From Kitagawia praeruptora (lineage: Eukaryota; Streptophyta; Magnoliopsida; Apiales; Apiaceae), in contig CM075344.1 of the NCBI GenBank assembly GCA_037693485.1, forward strand, positions 94,771,001 to 94,835,000: a stretch of DNA of 64,000 nt. Direction: 5' to 3'. Both the position numbers and the translations under genes were made by a program. The notes under the pieces were generated by a model. It saw nothing but the letters and a program-made list of their open reading frames with translations, did no database searches and was not told where the DNA came from. Position 1 is the first letter of the stretch. The number at the start of each line of letters is the position of its first letter. Shown in pieces: positions 47,242 to 59,600 of the stretch.

Positions 47242-47563
47242 GTTTAAAAAAAAGGTCGAAAATGACAACTGAAAAATGGAACTTGAAATCAGAAATTTAG
47301 TTGCATTTAGTTGAATGTGGTTGCATTAAGTTGAATATGCCCCTGCGGGGCCATACAACCCAAAATAGCACCCACCTTAAAAAAAGAAAAAGGACACAGG
47401 CAGATGGAATGAGGGTGACGTAAGGAAGGAGGGGGGAGGGAAAGGGGAACCTAGTATTTTTGCAATTTTGAAACTTAGGTTGGTAAAATTGCAAATAACT
47501 ATTCTTACCCAAAGTAAATGTGCAAAAAATTAATTTTTCCTATATATTTATGAAAAAAGCCCG
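47242..47563 (+). mobile_element. Family D element, one end plus internal region
   Basis: The left end GTTTAAAAAAAAGGTCG, core ATGCCCCTGCGGGGCCAT (47336-47353), and the downstream TATTTTTGCAA...TATTTATGAAAAAAGCCC block all match 8050-8337. The right TIR is absent. It lies beside a family A element, as at 7636-8337. Confidence 0.6.
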
Positions 47564-48209
47564 TTTAACAATTATTTTCTGATTTAACCTACTCAGAAAC
47601 AAAAGAGAGAAGAAATTGACGATTTTTTACGTTGAAAATTCTATTCGATTTATGAATTCTACTTATAATTCGTTTTGATTTTCAAAATACCCTTGTTATT
47701 ATTTGAAGGTAGTTCTAATAATAATAAAATACAATTTTAATAAAAAGTGTATAAAAGATTTTTAATAATAAGATAATTTTATGAATTTCGTGTGGATTGT
47801 AAAATCACCTAAATCTGATTTCTAGATCTCAAGATAGAGCCTAAATAGTAAATATGAATATTTTTTAATAATAAAAAATTAATAAAATTTAATTCTAATA
47901 CAACCTTTTTTAATTATATCCTTTTCAGATTATAATTTTCTTTTTAAAATTCAGTTCTAGTGCAACCTTTTTTAATTATATCCTTTTTAAATTATTATTT
48001 TATTTTTAAAATTCACTTCTATGGCAACCTTTTCTAATCATATCCTTTTTAGATTATAATTTTCTCTTTTAATATGATATAATTTTGATCGTCTATTTTT
48101 AAAAATAATAGATTCGACGGCTGAGATTATTTTGGTAGTACAATGACGAAAATTATGGATAAGATCCCTTTTATGCTTATTATATATAAGGATATAATGC
48201 GTTTCAGTA
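47564..48209. repeat. AT-rich intergenic stretch with a 60-bp tandem repeat
   Basis: At 47884-48072 a unit of about 61 bp (TGCAACCTTTTTTAATTATA, CCTTTTTAGATTATAATTTT) is repeated three times with drift. No gene seen. Confidence 0.7.
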
Positions 48210-48954
48210 CTAGCAATATTGCCCGTGCTACGCACCGGTATTAAATTTTGTAAAATATAATATTCATTTTTTATTTAGTCTAACTTATATGTTATCAATA
48301 AAGTGTTTTTCAACAAAGTGATTTGAGTACATCGAATAACAAATAATACTACTTTTTAACAATAAGAAATTAACATAAACCAAGTGTTACGCTTATTGAC
48401 AAAAAAGTTTAAATTAACATCTTAAAACCAGATATGCAAAAACCAGAATCCAAAAGATTGAGATGAAATGTCAATAGCAAAATCCATGCAAATTATCATG
48501 TGAAAACCAAATATGCAGAAACCATAATCCAAAACATTGAGATGAAATGAGAATAGCAAAACCCACGCAAGGGCCAATCTCTTATTAAACATTAAATTAA
48601 TCCTAGACTTGAAGCAACAACTATGATGTCCATGTATTCAAAGCATTAATACTCCAATAGAGTTCCAAATACCAAGATGAATTACTTCTCCTGGTTTATA
48701 AGCAAAAAACCAAATTAAAATGTAGGAATATGTGGATCAAAGTATAACTACTGAACAATTTAATAGTTTATTAAAATCGTAATCTTAAAAAGTAATTACC
48801 ATCTTAATTTTCTTGTTTGTTGATTTTGTAGGATCTGGAGTAGTTCCAAAGTTTGACAACATAACCACATTGTTCTGTAACAAATGAATTGGTATAGCAT
48901 TAGAATTGTTATTGTATATATATGGAAGTTGTAGTAACTGTTGAACATAAGATT

Positions 48955-51900
48955 TATTGCATGGGTTTAATACTCACCTTTCCAGAAGTTGAAGTTAGGA
49001 ATGTAGCCAATGTTCCATCAGAAATTGAAGAAGAAGGTTTGAAAATGTCATAAGCATCAACAGCGTAATAGAGATTACTGTTTGATTTCATATTTTCATC
49101 AGTAATTTTGATCTTTAACTTAACTTCTTTTCCTTTGATTTCTTTAATCTTCAGTGGAAACACAGCCTTTGCCTGATAGTTCAATACAATGTTTAGGATG
49201 ATGTGAATGTATCAAAGTATAGTCATTTAGGTTATCTCTAACATCTTTATCAAGGTGTAGATCATGTGAAATCAAATTAAGTAGAAAAAATGAAGTAGTT
49301 ATTGTATTAAAACACTATGAATAGGGTCAATACCTTCTCCAACTGTAACATCATTTTGGTTGCAGACATACCAAACATCATTCTGCCAGCACGATCCATT
49401 AGAATAAAATTATAAGCCTCAGTTGGATCGTCGGCAAGGATAACAATCTTATATCTGTTTGACAAATGGAAGTAAAACTATTGGGAACAGATAGTGTAAC
49501 AAAATGAAATGATATCTTATGCATATTATCAGTTGATGTTATTTACCTTTTTTCAGGAACTGGAATAGTCTTATCAGTGCAATTGGAACATTTAAACATT
49601 CCATCTTGTTTTCTTACTTCTCCTTCACAGTCACTGCAACTGTTATACCACCAATCTGCTTCTTCAACATTTTGAATCTTTACAATGCAGAAAAATTCTT
49701 TATGCAGATTAGAAAGTATAAATTATATCTCGATTAACATACATTTGATAGTGTTAGTGCCCTAAAGACAATGTAGTTGTGCTTCTAGGGAAGGACTATT
49801 TTGTTATTTAATGATTATGTTCTACTGATTATTCTACATTAATTTATTATGTCTTAATTTACTGCGATGTAATTGTTAGAGTAATAAATGTCCTTGGAAT
49901 ATAGAACACGTATTCTATATCTTTAAGTATGTGACTTAAAAATGAAATTATATGAATAATGTTTATATTCCTAAATATCCCTAATCGAGCATTATTAATA
50001 TGGGACAATTATAATGCATAAAGATTAATATGTTTGTTGACGGATGACCACATCTCATTGGTCATAGGTACGTATAGTGATACTAAAGTCAAGAACATAA
50101 GTGCATGTGATATTCTACATGGTACCAGATTAAGCCACAGTGAGATTCTACATGTTGATAATGTCATTAGAAAGACTCACAGTGAAAATGGTGAAACGAT
50201 CCTTAGACTTGAGATCATTATATTTCTATACGAGGATTAAGATACTTTGACTACATTAAAAGTTACCTTTGACCGGGTGATGATAAAAGTGGACATCAGG
50301 TATATTATGAGTCGTGAGAAATATAAATGATAGATATAGGATTTAACCCTCCTATTGGTAGGAGAGATATTATTGGCCTCTTAATTGAGTGAGACTATGA
50401 AAATGCATGGCCATGCTCAAATATTGATTTGTTTTAATGGTCTACTCATTGATCAAGGAAATCCGGATTAAACATTGAAGATGATGACTAATAACATGCC
50501 TCGAGTTAATATTTGGTTAAAGGGATTATATTACAAAGAAATATTAAATCACGAAAGGTTTAATTGGATCACCAATTATTATTATTACTTGGGTAGCAAT
50601 GATGTACTACTAGATGCCGCTCATTGTTTATAATTTTATTATTGGATATTAAAATTATTGCCAACGTAATAATAACCTAAAGGGTTACACAATAAGAACG
50701 TTTAAAAGGAGTTTTAATTTAAATTATGAATTTAAATTAAATCATTAAATTCGAAATCAAATTTGAAATTGTTTATTAATTAATTGAGTTGGTCTTAATT
50801 AATTATTAAAGAGAATTCGAATTTAATAATTAAACCAATCAGAATGGGTTTGGAGAAGCCCAATTCGATTTAGGGTTTTAGCCCAATCGCTCTTCCCTAT
50901 AAATACATTATGATGTATTGTTTAGGGGCACACATTTTGCAATTCGTTAAAACGTGTGAGAGGCTAGAGAGAGAGAGAGAGGCAGGTTCTTCGGCTAATA
51001 TCGGCTCCGGTGATCATTGGACGATCAAGCGTTCGTGTGGACTACTTTGGCAACGTAGATCTCGAAGAGCGCTGGGTGGTGATTGCTTTGGACCTCCATC
51101 TGTCATCAATTTGTTAAAGCTTCGTTTTAAGGTAAACGTTCATAACTACGAATTAAACGTCTTGTTTTTCATGGATCCTGCGATTGGGTTTCGATTTTAT
51201 TGTTTTAATTATTGTTTTCCGCTGCGTTTGTTGCCTCGAAACCCTTTAGCATTTACATTTATAAAGAGCTTTGTTTAAGTTAAAAACTTTGTGTGTACAA
51301 ACTGCTAAAACTAATTTAAAACCTTGATATACAGTGGACTTGCATCAATTTCTGATGGAGTTACAACATCTGGATGGCTCAATGTATATCCTTCTTCTTC
51401 TAGTCTGTAACAATATAAAAATATTGACTTCTATTCAGAAATCAAGTATAGGAAGAATTGAAGACAATAATTATGTTTGAATCATGAAATGTAGAATATT
51501 TACCGCTGGCGCATTGCAATTACATAGTCACTGTACAAATTTAGGTACACCTTTGAAGATGGTTGTGTACTTATTTGCACTGAATCTTAAAATTTCGAAT
51601 ACAACCAATAAATTACAAATTAGTAAAATTCCATACAATTATTAAAATGCAACTTATTATCTCAGTTGAAACACAGGCTTCTTATGTTAGTAAAAACAAC
51701 AGGCTTACTATTATAAATCTTGAGTTTTGTACTTGTGACAATCACAATGATTGGATGTTCAGTAGCATTCTTGTGAGAAGCTTCAGTTTTCACAACAATA
51801 TCACCCCAAACAGTGAGTTTATGGTGATTCCTGTAAATTGTAATTCCATTAAGGTATATTGGTACTTCAGAAATTATAATTAAAATCCTAAAATGCAAAG

Positions 51901-52090
51901 TTTTTTTGGAGATATTCAATGCATCAATATAAGCAAACTACGAAAGAAGAATATAAGCAAGTATTATACAAACTCGGCTTTTACCTTCCATCAGTGATTC
52001 TGAACTAAACAATCTTCTTTTGTCCATAGACAGTCTTGATATCGCTAAGATGTTCATAGTCCTCCACAACTCCAATGAGATCTATTATAC
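48955..52090 (-). pseudogene. Replication protein A large-subunit-like gene remains (Helitron RPA)
   Basis: Exon-like pieces in transcript order: about 52090-51985 (RIIDLIGVVEDYEHLSDIKT, with an in-frame TAG after KKIV), 51835-51700 (HHKLTVWGDIVVKTEASHKN, an OB-fold strand), 51595-51500 (SSKVYLNLYSDYVIAMRQR), 51410-51330 (TPSEIDASPLYIK), 49690-49553 (a Rep_fac-A C-terminal zinc ribbon, WWYNSCSDCEG ... FKCSNC), 49455-49335 (RYKIVILADDPTEAYNFILM), and 49184-48955. This matches RPA1-type OB folds and the C4 zinc ribbon that bind single-stranded DNA. The premature stop and the 1.5 kb LTR in one intron suggest a dead copy. Exon edges are approximate. Confidence 0.7.
49752..51251 (+). mobile_element. 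Solo copia-type LTR (about 1.5 kb)
   Basis: It starts TGTTAGTGCCCTAAAGACAA and probably ends CGAAACCCTTTAGCA. TATAAATAC at 50898-50906 is a promoter-like TATA on the plus strand, followed by a GA run and a TTTCCGCTGCG motif near the end, as in other copia LTRs. No matching target duplication was found, so the 3' limit is uncertain. It lies in an intron of the RPA-like gene. Confidence 0.5.
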
Positions 52091-52141
52091 GAAAACAACA
52101 AACAGTATAACTCATTTGATAAGAAACAACATATAAGAAAC

Positions 52142-53494
52142 TGTTGAGTATTGAATACAGCAAAAGAATACAGAGGGGGTGAATGGATTCTTGAACTTTT
52201 CTGGTTCTTGAATCTGTGTAGCAGATAAGTATCTGTGTGTGCAAATGTGTAGGTGCGGATAAGAAATGACACAAGACACAATATCACTTTAATCTAATAT
52301 ATTATTAGATAAAGGTTGCTACAATCTGTGAATACAAATGATAGTATTCTCAGCTTCGTTTTTCTCAGAGAGATATGACTTACAATGTATGAAAAACTTG
52401 ACTTCTCAAAAGTTAACAACTAAGAAAGTGAGGCTGTATTCTTATAGAACATGAATACAACCTACTTACTACAAATAAGGTAGCTAAAACAAATTACTTT
52501 CTGGTCTGTCTATCCTTTTTGAGTAAGTGTCCAAACGGCTACAGATTTGACTTTGCAAAGCCTGTTCAGATCCACTTCTTTAGCCCTTTGTCTCTTCTAT
52601 ATCTCTCCAAGCTTCCTTGTAGGCTTTCCAGAGCACGTTACAGATTGTGGTCCATAAAGTGCATTGGCTTGTTGCAGGTTTCAGACTTGTACAATTTCTT
52701 CAGTATTTTGTCTCCAAGAATGTATTCGAGAAGTGACTAAGTGATTGATTCGAGAACTAGGATTAGATAACTCTGAGTTCTCGAATACTATATGATTTAC
52801 ATATCGAATCACTTCTCGAACAGTACTTTTCTCCAGCGTTCCTTGAGTTGTCGAATAGAACACTTGACTTGTCGAATCCCTGAGATATCGAATAGTTCAT
52901 TCAGAGTCCTTGAGATATCGAATGGAACACTTGACTTGTCGAATCCTTGAGATATCGAATAGCTTTCTGAGTCCTTGAGATATCGAATGAAACTTTGACT
53001 TCTTGACTCTTTGAGAACTCGAATACCACTTCGACTTGTTGACTTCCTGAGTTCTCGAATAGAGTATTTAGACATGTCGAATCTTCTGAGATATTGAATG
53101 AGATATCGAACAGTTCATTCTGAGATATCGAACAGTGTCTTCTTAGATATCGAATCTCTGACTTCTCGAATGCTAGACTTCTCGAATAGACAAAAGTACT
53201 TCTCGAATTGGTACTTAGGTAAATTCTTCATTTCTTCAAATCCCAACTGTGATTTATTTGACAGTCTTCATCTTCTTGCTTGAGGCATGAACCTTGGAAC
53301 TTCTTTCAAGCATTATTCTTGACTATATAAGTACAGTTACACAACTAGGATTTGATGCCTACTACAAGTACAGAACAAGTAGAAACTCTACAACTAGAGG
53401 TTCCCTCAGTTAAGAGGTCATGTAAGTAATGCAAAGCATTACAAACAATTAGGCTTGTTATTAGATGTAAACAGGCATGCCTCTGTGACTAACA
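52142..53494 (-). repeat. 3' LTR of the Sirevirus-like element (1353 bp)
   Basis: On the minus strand it starts TGTTAGTCACAGAGGCATGC and ends AATACTCAACA. It follows a polypurine tract. Between 52725 and 53215 it holds some 20 copies of short related units (plus strand GAGATATCGAATAG, ACTTCTCGAATA, ACTTGTCGAAT). Confidence 0.85.
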
Positions 53495-53508
53495 ATCTCC
53501 CACAAATT
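53495..53508 (-). other. Polypurine tract
   Basis: On the minus strand this reads TTTGTGGGAGAT directly before TGTTAG. Confidence 0.75.
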
Positions 53509-53652
53509 GTGAGTGAGACCCTTAGTCACAATTGCATGTCTGATAACAAGCCTAACATACATAAAGATAAAACTTGAAAAGTACAGGTATGAAATTTGAT
53601 TGAGCACATGAATGAAATTACAAGATGAATAATCTTACAGTATGATGAAATA

Positions 53653-56600
53653 CTAGCCATTCTCATTTGATTCCATCTCTATTGCTTTGGCTTGTAGATC
53701 ATCATATGCTTTCTGTTTTCTTTCTTTCTCCTTTCTTGCATTCTCATCCATGGCCTTTATGATTTCTGCCAAAGCATCCAGTTCTTCAAGCATGATAGAG
53801 TCTTTGAAATCTTCAAGTACTGGTTTCAGAATGTTGGCAGGATAGTGACTGAGTAGGTTCATTCTTATATTGACATTATCTCCATTTCTCCTCCTACACT
53901 TCACCACATAGGGATTGAATTGAACTCTACACAATCCTTTTGCCCTTAGCTTTTCTGCTTCAACTTCCAGCCTATCAATCTCCTTCTCCCTTTCTAGCCA
54001 TTTCTCAAAACACCCTTTTCTTATCTTCTCAGCATAGTCTCTCTTCATCTTCACAAAATCAATCAACTCCAGCTTCCATACTTTCTCCACCTTGTCTTCA
54101 GAATCCAACAGTGCAATAATTCTTTCTATCTCATATAACATTCCCCAATTTTGACAACCCCCTTGTTTGAATTTCATTTCTCTTCCATCAGTGTATTTGA
54201 TTTCAAGGCAGTCATTCACAATTGCAGCATAGCATATCTTTTGAGCAGCTCTTAGAAATTGCAATTGATCTTCATCAAAATCTTCATCTAGTGGTTGGAG
54301 TTTCAGTCCTGGATAGATTGTCAGAGCTCTTGATTTGGATAGCTTTGGTTTCCTTGCAGCTTGTTTGAATTTGATCCTTTTTACATGGTTGCCTGGTAGT
54401 AACATGTGACCTTTGTTTGTAGACCATTGTAGTATTCCATTAGCCGTTTGCTTTTTGAAACACATAGATGGCTTCTTGACTTGAATCTTCTTCTCTTCTT
54501 GAGATGACAAAAGAGTTGCAGAAGCCATAGATGCTGATTTTCCTATGTCACTACTAACAGTATTCACCCTAGACTTAGAGTCTTGTGTTGTGGTGAGGTT
54601 ACTGTCAGCAATGCCTAAGGCTTGCTGTTTTCCATTTTTCCTCTCATAGACTTTACCTTGGTCATCATCATCCTTCTTGTTCTTGTCATCCTTCTTCTTC
54701 TTCTTATCTTCATCACCCTTATCTCTCCTATGATGTCTTCTCCTCCCATCACTTATATCTTCAGAGCCATCATCCTTATTTCTCCTAGGTAGAGCCATTT
54801 CTAGAATTGCACCAGTTGCTATGAAAGATCTGAGGATGTGCAGTGCTTCTATTTCTTCAGCATTTCTGACTCCACCTTTCTTCTGTAGTTGATCAGTGAT
54901 AGCAATGATAAGTCTGTGAGTTCTAGAAATGAGGTCATTGGGAATGACCAACTGCTTGATGTCTTCAATTTTGGTGCCAGACTGGTAGATGATTGTCCAT
55001 GGCTTCTTGATTACTTCTGGCAGCCTTGAAGGTTGATCATTCCTTAAGTCATCATACAGACTCTTGTTGTTCTCATTTCTCTTCTCAATAAGCTCAAGTA
55101 TGGCATCTACCTCAGAATGTTTTAGGGCTTGAAGAGTCTTGTAGGTTAGATGCCATATCTTTGAATTGGATACCATCATTATCTCCTTGAACCATGAGCT
55201 ATTGATTTTCCTATGTATAACAGTGAGACAGTCAATCTGATCCTTCAGGCTCCTCAAATAAAGTTGAGTGTCACTAGCCTGCTCCCTTGAGACTTTTAGA
55301 AACTCCAAGAATGCTTCATCATGATAGAAATTTGACTTTGCAACTTCTTGTAGCTTGGCCTCAGTAACCACCTTTACTTCTACAGGCTTGGCACTTTCAG
55401 ATTTGGAGGATGGAGGTTTATCAGATGGCATACTCCCTGCAATCACTGTGGTTGTGATGGATTGCTTCTGGCCACCAGGAGTAATGACATGCACAGTTGG
55501 TAGAGTAACAACTGGCAGAGTGGTTGGGGGCTCATCAAGTTTGGATTTCCCTTTCCCTGGCACATTTATAGGTTTTGGAGCCCTTTGGTGACCACCCTCA
55601 TTTAGGTGAATGCCTTTCTCCTTAGGTTTCTCCCCCTTTGGATTTGAATTCCTTAACCTCTTCTCCCCCTTAGGCTTGTTGTCAGGCACAGAGGCGTTAG
55701 GAGTGGCCTTTGGGTTGGAAGATTCTTCAGGTAGAGGGAGACCCATGTACTTCATCATAGCAGACATCATATATTGTTGATGCAGAAGGACATTAGCTGT
55801 GGTGGTGGCTTGGGTGTCCAACTGTTCATTGAGAATTGCAACCTTGTTTGTCAAATGAGCATTGGATTCTTTGAGAGACACCACCTCCTTTTCAAGAGTA
55901 TCCACTTTAGTGAATAGCTCATTTACCTTAAAACAAGATAAGGATTGGTCTTGCAGTCTCTTCACTTTATACTTGGACATTTCATGCACAGGGACCTCAG
56001 TCACTAGCTTATCTCCATATAGATTTTTGAACATAGTCCTCAGCATGGCATTGGCATCTGTTGTCTGATCAGATAGAACTTGAAATTTATGCCCCAGACC
56101 TATGACAGTATCCTTGAGTAGAGCTAGGCCATTATCCATTTTGGTACAGGTGGTGTTACAGTGTTTGAGGCCCTTGAATACACTATCCAACTGAGGGAAT
56201 TTGGCATCGAAGACCCTCTTGATTTCTTCCACTGTAGTGGCTGTCTTATCACACACTCTGTTGACCTCAGTTTTGACTCCTTTTCCCAGATAGTATGCAG
56301 CCTTGAGGAATCCCTTGTGTGAATCATTCATAGCCTCATACACTTCACCAGGAGTCAGAGATTTTGCATTGGAACCCAGTGAAGTGATGTATTCCTCTAT
56401 GAGATATTGAAGAGCTTCATCAAGAGTAATATCATATTTTCCTTGCAGCCAGGCATCTATATTGCCATCTCTCTCAGCATCATCAATTATCTTGGCCTTT
56501 TGCATCTCCACATCATCCCTATGGCATAGCAGAATGGCTTCATAGTCTGGATTAGGCATGTTGGAGGTGACCAAGTTCTGAGCAATCTTCACAAACTCAG

Positions 56601-59600
56601 GAATCTGATCCACAACTAAGCTTTGAAGTGCTTCAACCGTCAATTGTGGTGGAACAGACCCTAATCCTAAAGCACTGTCATGTTGCACAGGCTTCAGCCA
56701 TTGTGACATAAAGTCAAAGCTAGAGCTAGGCAAGCTAGACTCCTCAGTTACAAATGCAACTTCTGTAACTGGATGGAATGACTCTACTACTGTTGTCTCC
56801 ACAGGAGTAGGATGAGTTATAACAGTAGTTGACACAGGCACAGAGTCTCTAGTAAAAACTAGTGAATCCTCTGTGGTTGTGATGGTGTCATCAGGATATG
56901 CCCTAGCTAGCATTCCCTCACCATCTGAATGTGGTTTCTGGGTGGTGAGCACAGTGTCAAGCACCATGTCACTTGAATTTGTTGGCTCATCAAGAGAGAA
57001 GAATTCTTGATGATCAAGTCCTTGCTCCTCAATTGCTTGAGTTGCAGGCTGCAAAGAAATTTCAGATGTAGGTTCTGGAAGAGAAGTGTCTTGTGGAATA
57101 GATTTTGGCAACTCCCCCTGAGAAATAGAGGGAAGTTTCAAATGTGATGTGCTCTCCACTCAGTGTTGTGCTAGCCTTATCACTCTCATGTGCTGACTCT
57201 GTACAGATAGGTGCATTGGGGAGGATGCTTGATTCTATAGATGCACCATGTTGAGAGAATACATCTAGTGAACTATTTGCCCCTGATTTTACAACTTCAG
57301 CCATTTGTGTAATAACCCTAACTTTGGAAAGGCTACAGTGCCCAAATGAATAGTAAATTTTGAGGATTTAGAGAAATGGTATATAGGTACTCTATAATGG
57401 AAATGGAAAATGAATAAACAGAAATCATATTAGTAGTGTACATTGAAAATAAGTGACTCGAAATGACGTTAGATTTCAGAAATTCCTGAAGCATGAAATT
57501 TTGAGGATTTTGATTTCGAATAAGCTTCTATTGGACACTAAGGAGCATGGAAACATTATAAGAATTATATATTGAGGGATTAGTGAATTTAGATTTGAGC
57601 CAGGGGATTTTTAAGTTAAGAGAATACCAATGGAATTTGGATTGTTAAATGGTTTCAAAACCACTGAGATAATGAGGTACATTCGTAACGAACCACAATT
57701 AGACGAATATGGAGATTAAGCAACCAAGATTAGTAATATAACAAGGATACATACCACAATATTTATCAATGTACTTAGCATTTTACCTAGAAATTCTAGA
57801 AAACAAGAGATGAGATCATTAAGATTACATCATCTTCCACTAAACCAAATTAAGGGTAGATTAGTCTTTTAACACCTAGATTTTTTTTACCAAGCTTCCA
57901 AGACAAGCTACACAAACAAGTAAGTAGTAAGATTAAGATGAGATCAAAGAAATAACACAAAAATCTCCCCCCCTTTCTCTTAATACACCATTCGGCTACT
58001 TTAGAAAAACAAGAAAAATCAAAATCAAAACCCTAGCTCTCTTCAACTACAAATCTAAGGAAAATTCATGGGTGTTCTTGGAGGTTAGGAAGGATCATCT
58101 ACAAAATTTCAAGGCAAACCAACATCATTTGCATAGGTAATAAAATCTCCAAAGTTGATGATGAATAGTGTTTTCTAAGTGTTAACCTTGTTTTATTGAT
58201 TTCTTTGCATGATCTAGACTATACCAAGGTAGTATAAGAGCTTGGTGAGGTTATTCATGTTAGTATACTCTTTAAAGTTGATGATTAGCTTGAAACCCTA
58301 GCTTGAATCCTTTGGGTTTTGATGATTTTAGTTGGTTTCTAAGATAAGTAGTACTAAATCATGTAATCTTATTGTTATAGTTGTTTATATGTGTTTGAAT
58401 GGTATGGAAATTGTGTTGTGGACTTGGAAATCCATGGTTGGTATGATGACCACATGGTATATGTGATGGTGTATAAGGTGGATGAGTGATTTGGAGGGGT
58501 TTGATTTTGGAAAGTATGAAAATATAGCCGTTATAATGTCCGATTTTCGTTAGAACGACAAACTGCCCTGTTTTTGGACAACAATGCAGTACGGTACCTT
58601 ACTGTCTAGCACACTTAGTGACCATGAAATGATAGAGCTTAGTTCATAGATCGTTTTGATATAAGGTGCGTTAAAATCTGATGAACGGTTTAGGAGAAAA
58701 GTCAGTTTTAGTGAAAGACGTTCGATAACCGAGAAAACGTAATTGTATCAACTTTGAGGTTACAGTTACCATAGTTAGACAGTCTTACAAGCCACGAAAT
58801 TTTGGGATAGTGTAGTAGGGTAGTCAGAGGACCCTTGACAGTTGACGTTACATTAAAATTCGAAATCCATATTTTCTGAGAATTTTTACAGTTAAGTGTG
58901 GTCGTTAGGGAAAATGGTGAAAACCCCTGAAACTTCGATTGAGCTTATAAATGGTTAAGTTCTTGAACCTTTGGGATAATAATAACACATTAAACATATG
59001 TTGAAGTGTAAAGGGTTTTGTTATACAAGAGGATAGTGAGTAAGAGATGTAGTGTTCTAATGACGGTCCTTTTGTGTTTATAGAAATTCCGGAGGAGGAA
59101 CCAGCCCTACTGTCAGGATACAGAAATCGAGGCAAGATCCTTCTATCCCTACTTTAAAAATTATTTATCTTCGGAATAATAATGATATCATGGAATATAT
59201 TTATGTATATGTGATGCTTTTGTTGCTATATTGCAAAGAATATATTCTCTTGATTTTGGGAAGTTAAAGAGAGATGGTTATGTTTTCTGAAATATGAATA
59301 TAGAGATGATTACAAATGGAGCGAATATGCTCTAAGGTAAAAGAGATATGAAAGAGAATGGTATCAGTTGTTATCTAAGGTGATATGGTTTATAATGCTA
59401 TATTATAAACATTCTTTTAGTGTATGATATATACATATATTTTATAGAAATAATGTGCAAGAATGGAAATGTGAAATGGTGTTGATAAATTGAATAATGA
59501 TCTTATAACAAGGGGGATTAGCAACAAATTTGCATAAGAGGCTATGTCAGGGCTGTGTGCGACATAGTCTAGTATTCATGATTCGGCACGAAGATGCCAA

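Larger units (their letters stand above)
48210..52141 (-). mobile_element. Second Helitron, 3' part (minus strand), with RPA-like gene
   Basis: On the minus strand the sequence ends with an imperfect hairpin (plus-strand CCCGTGC TAC GCACCGG, 48222-48238) and CTAG (48210-48213). Further in lie exons of an RPA-like single-strand-binding protein, a gene type often carried by plant Helitrons. The 5' end is not seen, because a copia LTR begins at 52142. A solo LTR is inserted at 49752. Confidence 0.6.

Noticed and set aside
50910..51278. 122-codon plus-strand frame
   Set aside because: It lies in the transcribed part of a solo copia LTR, begins near the TATA box, and has no domain.
49752..51330. 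Complete copia element
   Set aside because: No primer site, polypurine tract or pol sequence follows the LTR; only a solo LTR is supported.
55355..56327. Plus-strand and alternate minus-strand frames inside the extra ORF
   Set aside because: They are shadows of the 1168-codon minus-strand frame.
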